From Gracilaria gracilis (taxonomy: Eukaryota > Rhodophyta > Florideophyceae > Gracilariales > Gracilariaceae): 64,000 nt of DNA. The notes below the pieces were generated by a model. That model worked only from the letters and a program-made list of their open reading frames with translations, ran no database searches and was not told where the DNA came from. Location of the stretch: the NCBI GenBank assembly GCA_030374805.1, contig JARGSG010000088.1, positions 203,881-267,880 on the forward strand. Direction: 5' to 3'. The translations under genes were made by a program, and so were the position numbers. This document shows positions 10,504 to 20,245 of the stretch, piece by piece (position 1 is the first letter of the stretch; each line of letters opens with the position of its first letter).

Positions 10504-10901
10504 TGCCCCGTATGTCAATTGGTTAAAAAGACCGCAGTCAAGCGGCTTCAAAAGCCCGCCATCTAGAGCTAGCAATACAGCAATAGTAAACTTTCCTGCG
10601 ATCCAGACAGATACTGTTCATGAAGCGTTGCGCTCGTCCAGTAGAACCACCGCATTTAAAGCCTATGTGGAACCCAGTGCCGCAAGTGTAAATCTCAAAA
10701 TGTGTGTTTTCAGACGGAACGGAAAGTTTCTCTTTAACACCGTTTCTTCATTTCACGCCTCTTCGCGTAACGGCGCAATTGTGACGCCATTTGGATTGAA
10801 TACATAGTTTGTGGAAGGGGAAAGGAGCACCGGACATCGAAGCTTCCACTAATTACGGTAACTGCGCGATCGCGCTGAAGCTGAAATTCGCTTCACAAAT
10901 A
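10504..10901. promoter_or_regulatory. Bidirectional intergenic spacer between HAD phosphatase and SKI2
   Basis: A 398-bp spacer between divergent start codons presumably contains both promoters and 5' UTRs. I see no clear TATA box or conserved motif. Open frames inside it start with TTG and have no recognisable product. Confidence 0.4.
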
Positions 10902-13900
10902 ATGGCTGATTCGAACGACGTTGGAGAAGTTGAGTCGGGGGTTCTTAAGTTGAACGTCGATGACACTTTTGCTTCAATTCAACAGCAGCAGAAGGAAAGA
11001 ACTAGTCTGCAAAATCTGGAATCTCCTGCTGAAGTCGCAGTGAAGCAAAATGTTTTCAATCTCGCAAGCGTCTTTGACCCAGCAAATCTCAGGGACTTGG
11101 AGCTCTTCGGGCTCTCTGGGGACAGCAGCTTCGACACTGATGGTAGTGATGATGATGAAGACGATCTCATTCGCATTGCAAGAGAGAGGGCCAAAGTTGA
11201 TCCAAGGATAAAACGATTGGAAGCCCAATTCAAGAACAATGAATCTACGCTTGATGCTGAACTTGATGTAGCTATCGGGGAGTCCTATGGAGGTTCGAGC
11301 GACTTGCGTAACCTAAGAAAGCAGAAGTCTAAAGTAGATCGGAAAAAGTCTTCGAATCCAGAGGAAGTGTGGGCAGTATACGACAAAGCAGACGTTTCAA
11401 ACTTTGAACAGATGGTACCAGATATGGCTATTCAGTATCCTTTTACCTTGGACACCTTCCAAAAACGCGCCGTATATCGTCTCGAACGAGATGAAAACGT
11501 TTTTGTCGCGGCTCATACTTCTGCCGGTAAAACGGTTGTCGCCGAGTACGCAATCGCTCTCGCGATGCAAAGAAAGTCAAAAGTGATCTACACTTCTCCT
11601 ATCAAGACGCTTAGCAATCAAAAGTTCCGCGACTTTACTGAAAGATTTGGAGACGTGGGCATAATAACAGGTGATATAAGCATTAACCCAGAGGCTGGTT
11701 GTCTCGTTATGACCACTGAAATTCTCAGAAGTATGCTTTACAAAGGAGCGGATCTCATTCGCGACTTGAGTCACGTTATTTTTGATGAATGTCACTGGGT
11801 GAATGATCCAGAGCGAGGTGTTGTGTGGGAAGAGTCAATTATCTTGCTTCCCACTGCCGTCAGCATTGTTATGCTTTCTGCAACCGTTCCAAACGCAATG
11901 GAGTTTGCCAGTTGGGTCGGAAGAACACGTCAAAAAGCTGTGTACGTTGTTTCCACCCGCCAACGTCCCGTTCCACTTGTTCATCAAGTATTCATCAAAG
12001 GGATGACATTTCCGTTATTGAACTCTTCTCAAGGAAAGTTTCTTGACTTAAACTACAAGAAATCAGCAGCGCGGCACAAAGAAATGGCCGAGAAGGCGAA
12101 CATTCGATTCGGTGGTGGACGTTTTCATGCTTGGATGCCGATCATCAGGTATTTGAGAAAGAACTCTCTAGACCCAGCCATTTTCTTTTGTTTCAGCAAG
12201 AAGAGGTGTGACGAAGCAGCGCAGCAACTTAGTGCCCAAGACCTTACAGGGTCCGCATCAGACAAGAACCAGATACATATGTTTTACCAATCGGCAATTT
12301 CAAGACTGTCTCCTGTAGATCGTGACGTCCCACAAATAGCTCGACACCGTGAAACATTGAAGCGCGGGATCGGAGTGCATCATGCAGGTCTGCTCCCAAT
12401 CATCAAAGAGATCACCGAAGTCTTGTTCCAACGGGGTCTCATCCGCATACTGTTCGCAACCGAAACGTTTGCAATGGGAGTAAACATGCCAGCTAGAACG
12501 GTGGTATTCACTGCTATTAAGAAGTACGACAGCCAAAGTTTTCGTCTATTAGAACCTGGGGAGTACATTCAAATGGCTGGAAGGGCAGGACGCCGCGGTC
12601 TCGATGATGTGGGATCAGTGATACTCTACCCAGTACTGGCTGATTTTCCAGTGGAAAGTGATGTAAAGTCAGTACTGATGGGAAGGCCAAAACCGCTGAA
12701 GTCTCAATTCCGGCTAACCTATAACATGATTCTGAATCTTCTTCGTATAGACGAAATGAGAGTAGAAGACGTGATGGCTAGAAGTTTCAGCGAAGCGCCC
12801 GCCGGGCGTACATCAAGTACTGTGAGAAAGTTGATGAAAAGGGGAAACGCCGCCCTTTCGGCGATGCAAGGAGAAGAACTTGAGCTCGATAGATTCCGAG
12901 AACTTTATCACCTTTCGCTGCGTGTAGACAACCTTAGCGAGAAGATTGGAATTATATTGAAGAATCAAGGAAAGAATGCCATGAACTCCGTCTTGGACTC
13001 TGGGCGTGTCGTCGTCGTTAGAGGAGGAGATCAAACATTCCGAGTAGCTGTCATCGTCCAAGGTTCGGGCGCTGGGCGAGGGAAAAATACCCCCTTACGA
13101 AAGCCTGGCGGGCCGAGTCTCCGTTTACCTCGAAAAGGTGGACCGAAGGGTTCTGAGAATGCAATAAAGGTTATGGTCCTATGCGGCGGACCTCGGATGA
13201 ATGAAGACAAGACTCCGTTCCGTGACTCTGTGACAGAAGGCGTGAATCGGAACGCAAAGCATCGCCAGCATGATGCGGGAGGCCTCATCGTGGAAGTCAG
13301 GGATGTCACTCACAGAGACCTGATGGCCGTCACTCGATACACGATCGAGATACAAAAAAGGGGTATTGTTCCTATCAGAGGGGAACCGGTGAAGGCTGCA
13401 TTAAGCTCTGCAGCAGAGAAGTTGCGTTCATATGTAAATGACGAACTAAACTATGAGGATGTGGAAAATGTACATCCTCGAAAAGATCTTGGGCTGCAGA
13501 GCATTGACATTGAAGACCTGTGGGAGGAGCGGAAAGGTATAATGCAGCATATGAATGGGGTGATCATGACACTTCAGGAAATGGGTATCAGCGCCGAAAT
13601 AGGAAGCTCATTCGATAAACTGTCAAGGCAGATGCGACTGGAAGCAAAGCTGGAAAAACTGCGCATAGGAACATCTGATGAGTCTCTGATGCTAATGCCC
13701 GATTATCAACAGCGAGTGGAAGTGCTGCAGCGTCTGGGTTATATCGACGGCACAAACGTGCGACTAAAGGGTCGCGCGGCGTGTGAAGTGAACACATGCG
13801 AGAGTATCATTTTGACAGAGTTGGTGTTTGAACAGGTGCTGCAGAAACTGGATGCAGCAGACCTGGCTGCAGTACTGAGCGCAATGGTATTTACAGAGAA

Positions 13901-14318
13901 GATTGGAAATGATGAGGGGCAGTTCAGTGTAGAGAGATTGGGAGATGATTGCGAGGAGCTGAAGAAGGCGACGAAGGCGACGATAGCGGTACTGCACACG
14001 CTGGGGGATATCCAGGCCGAGTGTGGCATCGCTACTTGTGGATACGATTACCTTAAGGCCAACGGCAGATTTGCGTTCGTCAAAGGGGTGAGGGACTGGG
14101 CGAAGGGCATGACGTTTGCCGAGGTGTGCGCGTCGTACGATGGGGATGTTCCAGAAGGCAGCATTGTGCGGACGATTGTGCGGCTGTGCGAATTGATTCG
14201 GGAATTGAAGAATGTGGGTAGAGTGATTGGAGATCCTGATCTGCAGAGCAAGGCAGATGAGGCAATTGAATTATGCCGACGGGACGTGATCTTTGCAGCA
14301 AGTCTGTATGTGCAATGA
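10902..14318 (+). CDS. SKI2: SKI2-like DExH RNA helicase of the cytosolic exosome
   Basis: 1,138 residues if started at the first in-frame ATG (10902); the frame stays open upstream but without ATG. After an acidic N-terminal region come VWAVYDKADVSNFEQMV and PFTLDTFQKRAVYRLE, then Walker A AAHTSAGKT (residues 203-211), DECH (295-298), SAT (326-328), and QMAGRAGRRG (557-566). A long arch-like insertion with glycine/basic loops follows (~residues 690-830), and a DSHCT domain forms the C-terminus. This is the SKI2/MTR4 architecture. The FTLDTFQK form and the long N-terminus fit SKI2 better than MTR4. In known systems SKI2 with SKI3/SKI8 feeds mRNA to the exosome for 3'-5' decay. The frame is intronless. 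Confidence 0.85.
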   Translation: MADSNDVGEVESGVLKLNVDDTFASIQQQQKERTSLQNLESPAEVAVKQNVFNLASVFDPANLRDLELFGLSGDSSFDTDGSDDDEDDLIRIARERAKVDPRIKRLEAQFKNNESTLDAELDVAIGESYGGSSDLRNLRKQKSKVDRKKSSNPEEVWAVYDKADVSNFEQMVPDMAIQYPFTLDTFQKRAVYRLERDENVFVAAHTSAGKTVVAEYAIALAMQRKSKVIYTSPIKTLSNQKFRDFTERFGDVGIITGDISINPEAGCLVMTTEILRSMLYKGADLIRDLSHVIFDECHWVNDPERGVVWEESIILLPTAVSIVMLSATVPNAMEFASWVGRTRQKAVYVVSTRQRPVPLVHQVFIKGMTFPLLNSSQGKFLDLNYKKSAARHKEMAEKANIRFGGGRFHAWMPIIRYLRKNSLDPAIFFCFSKKRCDEAAQQLSAQDLTGSASDKNQIHMFYQSAISRLSPVDRDVPQIARHRETLKRGIGVHHAGLLPIIKEITEVLFQRGLIRILFATETFAMGVNMPARTVVFTAIKKYDSQSFRLLEPGEYIQMAGRAGRRGLDDVGSVILYPVLADFPVESDVKSVLMGRPKPLKSQFRLTYNMILNLLRIDEMRVEDVMARSFSEAPAGRTSSTVRKLMKRGNAALSAMQGEELELDRFRELYHLSLRVDNLSEKIGIILKNQGKNAMNSVLDSGRVVVVRGGDQTFRVAVIVQGSGAGRGKNTPLRKPGGPSLRLPRKGGPKGSENAIKVMVLCGGPRMNEDKTPFRDSVTEGVNRNAKHRQHDAGGLIVEVRDVTHRDLMAVTRYTIEIQKRGIVPIRGEPVKAALSSAAEKLRSYVNDELNYEDVENVHPRKDLGLQSIDIEDLWEERKGIMQHMNGVIMTLQEMGISAEIGSSFDKLSRQMRLEAKLEKLRIGTSDESLMLMPDYQQRVEVLQRLGYIDGTNVRLKGRAACEVNTCESIILTELVFEQVLQKLDAADLAAVLSAMVFTEKIGNDEGQFSVERLGDDCEELKKATKATIAVLHTLGDIQAECGIATCGYDYLKANGRFAFVKGVRDWAKGMTFAEVCASYDGDVPEGSIVRTIVRLCELIRELKNVGRVIGDPDLQSKADEAIELCRRDVIFAASLYVQ

Positions 14319-15801
14319 TGAGCGGTTTTGGTGCGGGGTGAGTTGCGGTGACAGGAGTTGTAGTAGTGCAGTTTTATGGGGGAAAAGAAGGTAAAGTGTT
14401 AAAAGTAATGAGCAGTTTGCAGCTAGCAGTAGTTAACTTACATGTACACTTTTTAACGATGCACATTGGAAGTTTATAAAGCTGGTAGTGGCAACTCTTT
14501 ACGATATGGCTTATGGTGATTATTTGTGTGAAAGCATATATTGCAACGCGTTGCAGCGGTGACGTGTTGAATGCAGTTTGGCTGTTGGAGAGGATGGTCA
14601 TGGGTGTGATCAAGATGAAAATGATGGATGATGATGCAAGTTGGCTTGTCGCGGCTCAAGGAGCATGTGAATGGGGTGGGAGCTAGGGAACGGCAGCGTC
14701 GGTATGATTGTTGGCGCGGACGTGGAGAAGCAAAGTTGCATTGATTAGAAAAGGCTTTACGTTACGTCGTGGAACGAAGCGACGAAGGTATCCATTCATG
14801 GGGGTGCGGAGCGGAACGGGGCGAGGGCGGGTGGAAGGGCGACTGTCAGTAGATATCTACCACCAAGGGTATGGAGAAGGCGGTGACGAAGGCGGCGCGT
14901 GGAAAAAGCGCGCGCGGGAACACGAGAGCGGCGCGCGCCAAGCAACAAACAGCAAGGCACAACGTATGGCACAGGCGCGCAGCGCGCGCCGCGGCGGCGC
15001 GCGCCAAGCGGCGGCCAGCGGCGCGGCCCGACACGCGCACGCGCGCAGCGGGCCAACCAGCGCGCGAGATCGAGCGCCACGCGCTCACGGAGCCGCACAG
15101 CGCCTCTCGCGCGTGCGCCTTACAGCGCGCTATTTTTAAGTGAAAAAGTGGCTCACAGCGAGCGCGGTTGCACGCGTCTGCAATTCGGCCAGCGTTTCAA
15201 AAACGTGTACGCACGCGCCGCCGCCTCCACCAACGCGCCCGCCCCCCCTGCCGCCCGTAACCCCAAACGACCGCTGCCGACAAACTCCGCCGCCCTCACC
15301 GTTCACCTTGTTGCTTCTTATCTACCCGTCCTGTTTCTTCACCCTCTCTCTACGTTCCCCCGTCCTTCTCTCCACCATCACCACCCCCGACAACAAACGC
15401 CTCTCATCACCTTCCAACCTTCACCCTCGCCCTCAACCCCCCCCTTCGCTCACGCTTTCTTCCTCCGCCCTCACCCTGCCAACGCGCCCTCCTTCCGCGC
15501 CCGCTCCCGAGCTCCGAACCGTCTCGCCAAAGCGCGCCTGCCGGTAGTGCCCGTTTGTCACTTTGGCGCCCACATCCCCCACACCCATACATTCATCCAT
15601 CCATCCCCCCCTCCGCGTGCATAGTTGTGCAGTTTCCTCTCCTCTCTGCCATCGCACTCACCACTTCTTTTTGCATCCCCACACCTCCCCTACCCACAGT
15701 CCCGCTCGGAGCTCCGCCCCCATCCCCGTAAATCGCCCCCTGTTTGCATTTTACGTGTCGTACATTTTTGTCGTACGCCTTCGCGTCGAAATACGTTTGA
15801 A
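14319..15801. other. CpG-rich then pyrimidine-rich intergenic region
   Basis: Roughly 14880-15130 is extremely rich in CGCG/GCGC and 15190-15780 is strongly C/T-rich on the + strand. Compositional bias creates long open frames in several phases on both strands, rich in R/A or P/S/H, with no domains; I treat them as artefacts. The pyrimidine tract ends at the start of the HAD-like gene and is probably its promoter or 5' UTR. Confidence 0.5.
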
Positions 15802-16593
15802 ATGTGTCAGCAATCCGTGCTTCACGACACTCCATTACCCCCTACACCCTTCGACCCGGCCTCGTTACATCACGACGACCTTCCGCTTCATCCCCCCTCC
15901 ACATGTCGACGCCAAGAGGCACAACGCGACCATTCCACCGCACACCACTCACTCACAGACCACTCGTCGACACACTCCAGTCGTCATTCGCTTCTTCAAA
16001 AAACGCTCACTATTTACGACTGGGACGACACCTTTTTCCCCTCCACCTTTCTGGCAGCCCGCGGAGTGCGCTTAGATGACACCTATTCCCTTCCCGAACC
16101 TCTACAACAACAAATGGCCGAGCTTGAGGCCATCGTTATTAAAATCGTCCAGGAAGCCATGCAGTACGGTATAGTGAAAGTCATTACCAATGCCGAGCAA
16201 GGGTGGGTAGAACTTTCCGGCAAATGCTTTATGCCGCGTCTTACAAAATTCCTTCAACACAACTCCATAAAGGTTGTCTCCGCCCGCTCCATATACGAGG
16301 CTGATTACCCCGACTCGCCCGCAAGTTGGAAGACTGCCGCCTTCGTGTCGGAGGTCAGCGATTCCTTTCCCAACACCGACTGTCTTAACGTGTTGGTCTT
16401 AGGAGATTCGCTCAGCGAACGGGAGGCTGCGCATAATCTTGCCACTCGTATGCCCGCGTCGTGTGTCAAGAGTGTTAAGCTTGTTGAAAGGCCAAACGTC
16501 ACACAGTTGCAACGACAGATTGCATTGCTTCATGGATCCTTCCGTGATCTGCGTGATCATTATGGTTCCTTCGACGTTAACCTAACATGTTGA
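15802..16593 (+). CDS. HAD-fold protein of unknown function
   Basis: 263 residues from the ATG at 15802. I chose it because upstream in-frame sequence is pyrimidine-biased and proline/histidine-rich. A low-complexity N-terminus is followed by HAD motif I TIYDWDDTFFPS (catalytic DWDDT, residues 73-77), then VKVITNAEQGWVELS, then KVVSARSIYEADYPDSP (R and SAR near motif II/III), and VLVLGDSLSEREAA, which looks like the acidic motif. I recall similar unnamed proteins in algae and oomycetes, but the substrate is unknown. A phosphatase role is only inferred from motif I. Intronless. Confidence 0.7.
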   Translation: MCQQSVLHDTPLPPTPFDPASLHHDDLPLHPPSTCRRQEAQRDHSTAHHSLTDHSSTHSSRHSLLQKTLTIYDWDDTFFPSTFLAARGVRLDDTYSLPEPLQQQMAELEAIVIKIVQEAMQYGIVKVITNAEQGWVELSGKCFMPRLTKFLQHNSIKVVSARSIYEADYPDSPASWKTAAFVSEVSDSFPNTDCLNVLVLGDSLSEREAAHNLATRMPASCVKSVKLVERPNVTQLQRQIALLHGSFRDLRDHYGSFDVNLTC

Positions 16594-16918
16594 CCAACAT
16601 GCATGCGCTCATGAGACGCTTTGTAATATTGTGGCACCGAAACAAATATCTCTTCACCGCCTGCAGAAAGGAGTGGCCCGCTCTGGCAGAAGCAATGTAG
16701 TAGTTCAAATACAACGGCTCAATCTCCTGTATAGATCGAATAATTAAAACTCGGTTACCAACATCTCGTACTAAGCGAGCATGTACATCATTACATTTCA
16801 ACTTGAACCCCCCTTCTCGCTTGTACCCATGCATCAACACTCGGTTTGTTCCCGCAACGGAACGAGATTGCATGTATCTTGTTCTTGCATTGCATTTCGT
16901 ACACAGAGTGCTGACCAT
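16577..16918 (-). CDS. Possible small hypothetical protein
   Basis: 113-codon frame with an ATG (16918), overlapping the 3' end of the HAD-like gene by 17 bp in convergent orientation. It has a CTKCNAR pair of cysteines and several basic stretches but no domain I recognise. Another open frame overlaps its 5' end. It may be chance. Confidence 0.2.
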   Translation of the reverse strand: MVSTLCTKCNARTRYMQSRSVAGTNRVLMHGYKREGGFKLKCNDVHARLVRDVGNRVLIIRSIQEIEPLYLNYYIASARAGHSFLQAVKRYLFRCHNITKRLMSACMLVNMLG

Positions 16919-18604
16919 TGAGTTCTTCGTCCACTCTCCGTACTTCAGATTGCGTTTCGATACATGCTAGGAGTCCATTGCCCTTCGATTTGGGAGGCGT
17001 ATACCAAAACAACTCACTTGCGAGGTCATCACCTACCAAAACATTTCATTCGGTGTTCTTTCATCACCGCGCGGTGGCAAAACGACGTTTCCCATGTGAG
17101 CGTGCACATATCACTTCCAGAGCCAGCTTACAAATGCAGAGAAGAAACAAAGATGTCAGAGGTCATGCCCTAGGGAGGTTCTTGATTCATTTGGGTGTCG
17201 CTCCTGTGCGAAAATGACACGGTACAAATATCTCTTTTCTTTTCGGAGAGGAAAAGCCCTATTGTTATGTCCTCCGTGTCTCATATTCACAGCTCAGCTC
17301 GGTAACAAAAAGGCAGCTCATGTCCCGTCAACGAGCACAGGTTCGTTAAATTTTCGTTTGTAGGGACAAGAGAGACATGCCGTGATGACAAACACATGTC
17401 AAAGGCATCAGCAGAATTGTAAGGCGTATCCAATTGGACAAGCTTGTTCTAAGCACGGGACAAGAACACAAGATGTCCTGTCCGGATTCGGTCGAGGCAC
17501 CATGCCAAGTGCGATACTCACCGCGTTCCAGAAGAGCATGATGACGGCAGCGGCTGCTATTGGCACATATAAGAGACTGTGGGCCCTCCCATTCCAAAAG
17601 AAGGTGCACCTGGGCCGAATACTGCCTTTGCTCGGCGAGAGCGGTGAAACCCTCTGCAAGTGGCAGAGCCTGTACTGAAGATGGCTTTGGTTCACTCGCG
17701 TCCGATGTAGCACGAGGTCATTACGACGGTCCACTCGCGAGCGCTTGAAATTGAGCATGGTTAGCAACTCAGGGCTTCCTGTTCCAAGCGAATTGACGAT
17801 CACAATGGCTGCTGGTGAAGCGCATGTACGTTGAGTGCGAAACAGAGCGGTGAAACTCGGATACAGCCGATTTATGCTGGGTGCAAGTGCTGGCGGTTAG
17901 CAGCAGAGAAAAGCAAGCCAATTGGGTTTGTGCGGCGCACATGACGGCAATCAGAACGGCGACCGAGATCGTCAGGCGACCAGAGCGCGTGAAAGCCAGA
18001 GCTCAACAAGCAATGGCGGTACACGTAGAGGCGCCGATTGGAAACGAAGCGCAACGAAGGGAGGTGCACAACGGCACAGCGGAACAACGGAGCCAGTCTA
18101 GTAGATAGCACTGGCGCGGCGTAAGTTAGTCGCGGTGCGTGCTCGGCGCCGAGCGAGCATCACGCGGACGCCGCACGTGAGAGCTGAAAGCGCCTCTCGC
18201 TGCCTACAAGGGTTCCAGTACGAGCCGTGGCTCGGATTCTCGCGCGCTTTTTTCACGTCGGTTTCGGCAGTTTCGCTATTTTCGCCAATTGCGTGGGCGC
18301 TCTGCAGCGCCGATGTTTAGATCGGCCGATTTGGATCATTGTGCCAGCCTTTTGGATCGCGCCTCGCGGGATACGTTCTTGTTGATCAAGCCTGGATCAA
18401 CCCGTTTTCGTTTAAACATCAGTTTAGCTATCTTGCCCATCCATCTTCACCTAGTGTCCTAGCCACTGTGTCTTTCCGCCCCACCAACCCCCCGTTGCGA
18501 ATAGTGTTAACCCATCGCCTCCTGGCCTTTCTTGAGCAACTGGAAAAAGTGCCATTCCTAAAGGCTCAAGTACTTAGGCTTCCCCTAAAGCATTCCCAAC
18601 CGAC
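16919..18604. other. Intergenic region, no gene recognised
   Basis: About 1.7 kb upstream of the ALADIN gene. Short frames exist on both strands but none has a recognisable product or a convincing ATG-led structure. The last ~500 bp are GC-rich, then C/T-rich, as before the HAD-like gene, and are likely promoter and leader. Confidence 0.5.
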
Positions 18605-20086
18605 ATGGTTGCCGAACCCCATCTTGCAAACGCATTCGCAATCGTTGGTCTCATTCCTGAAGATCACGGTTTCAGAACAGTAGCTGAGTATCGCGGCCGT
18701 CTTTTAACAGTGCCACCACGGATTCAGCGGCGGCCGCAGCAAGAAGAAGATGGTGACGCAATCGCTCCCGCAGATGAAGCAACCACATCAGCACCGGACA
18801 CTTTCGATTCATCTCGTAATGGCTTTTTAGAGGTTGGCGACACTGTCAGTGAAGTTGATGACGTGCTTAGAGATCTTGGAAGGCAGATTGATGTCGCTGG
18901 TATGTCATGCTATCAACCCCGCCTCTTCATCGTTATTCGACTAGTACCACCAATGTATTTGGCCGACACTCCGAGGGCTGTTGTCGTGCAAGCCACCCCT
19001 TCGGAAGAAGACACACCTCTCAAGCGATTACAAAACCTGTTCAACTATTACTGGACTGGACCAACATCGAATACTGAGGTTCAAATGTCGTTGCTGACAT
19101 GGCACTGGGCCACTGATCTCTTAGCTGTTGCTACTGGACCTCATCTCGATCGCATATGTGCTCTCAACTTTGCTACTTCTACTTGGGAGGCCACAGGAGA
19201 AAGGGCTTCGCAGCTCAATGGAACCCGATGCATAGCGTTCCGGCCATACGCGGGACGTTCTCTTGCAATCGGTTGTGATGCCGGTGTCATTCTTATGGAA
19301 GGTCATAGTATGGTTCGACTTTGTGAAGGATCGCACCGCCAGGTGCTTTCGCTTGACTGGTCCCCAGACGGGACTAAACTCGCAGCTTCTTCAAGAGAGA
19401 ATAGCTCCGTGCGTGTATGGGACGTTGCCACGCGAATATCTACGTATGTTGGCCGTGGTTCTATCGCAAAGTTTAGCCCAGGTGGACCTGAAACCTATCT
19501 ATTTGTTGCTAGCCCAAACACTCCCGACTTCCGTCTATGGTCATGTGACACATGGAAGAACGAAAGGTGGGGGAGTCTTTCAGGACCTGTAGTTGCTGCT
19601 ACATGGTCCAAAGATGGAAGTACTCTACTGTTCTCTACCCAAGGGGAGAGTGCGATTCATGTGATGAAGGTTAGGCAAAGTAATGGATCCGAAACAAGGG
19701 TAGTTCATTCCGAAGTAACCACACTGCCAAGCGAAGGCCCTGGAGGTACTCCGATTCTCATGGAAATTGACCCCACTGGTGAACGTCTTGCTGTTGCTTA
19801 CGACGTACCCTTCCAACGACGTACTGAGGCAGATACGTCGCTCGACTTCATGGCGGAAGATCCACACAAGAGGTTTGCGGTGGCATTGTACGCTACTCAG
19901 CTGTCCCCGACTTTCTTGATGCGGCCAATTGGATACATTACCGGACCTTGCGGTAGCGGGCCACCTGTTGCCCTGAAGTTCAAAGCGCACATGGGGGGAG
20001 GTCAAGGTGCCGTTTTGTCGTGCCTTTGGAAGAACGGGAGCTTGTGTTTCACGCAATTAGCATTTAACGCTTCTCGACGGAAGTAA
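18605..20086 (+). CDS. AAAS: ALADIN-like WD40 nucleoporin
   Basis: 493 residues from the ATG at 18605. A ~150-residue N-terminal part precedes WD40 repeats. The core matches ALADIN: WHWATDLLAVA at the first blade, VLSLDWSPDGTKLAASS, SSVRVWDVAT, then the family-diagnostic segment FRLWSCDTWKNERWGSLSG (the human protein has a closely similar CERWPTLSG stretch) and WSKDGSTLLFST. In animals and plants ALADIN sits in the nuclear pore complex, anchored through NDC1; location here is inferred. Intronless. Convergent with the GH5 gene, stop codons ~160 bp apart. Confidence 0.85.
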   Translation: MVAEPHLANAFAIVGLIPEDHGFRTVAEYRGRLLTVPPRIQRRPQQEEDGDAIAPADEATTSAPDTFDSSRNGFLEVGDTVSEVDDVLRDLGRQIDVAGMSCYQPRLFIVIRLVPPMYLADTPRAVVVQATPSEEDTPLKRLQNLFNYYWTGPTSNTEVQMSLLTWHWATDLLAVATGPHLDRICALNFATSTWEATGERASQLNGTRCIAFRPYAGRSLAIGCDAGVILMEGHSMVRLCEGSHRQVLSLDWSPDGTKLAASSRENSSVRVWDVATRISTYVGRGSIAKFSPGGPETYLFVASPNTPDFRLWSCDTWKNERWGSLSGPVVAATWSKDGSTLLFSTQGESAIHVMKVRQSNGSETRVVHSEVTTLPSEGPGGTPILMEIDPTGERLAVAYDVPFQRRTEADTSLDFMAEDPHKRFAVALYATQLSPTFLMRPIGYITGPCGSGPPVALKFKAHMGGGQGAVLSCLWKNGSLCFTQLAFNASRRK

Positions 20087-20245
20087 TGTACAGCGTCATC
20101 AACAGACATTTTGTTAGACTAGTCGCATCAGTTCGCGATCAGTTTCCTAATAACTAACTATGATTCTCTTAAACTGCAACACATGTCCAGACCAGCTCGG
20201 CTATCTATTGTTCTACACGTCTAATAGACTGAAAAGCATCTATCA

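Noticed and set aside
10809-10901. Earlier start for the SKI2-like helicase
   Set aside because: The frame is open but begins with TTG; the first ATG is at 10902, so I used that.
14708-15657. Long arginine/alanine- or proline-rich open frames on both strands
   Set aside because: They follow extreme CGCG and C/T composition, occur in several phases at once, and have no domains.
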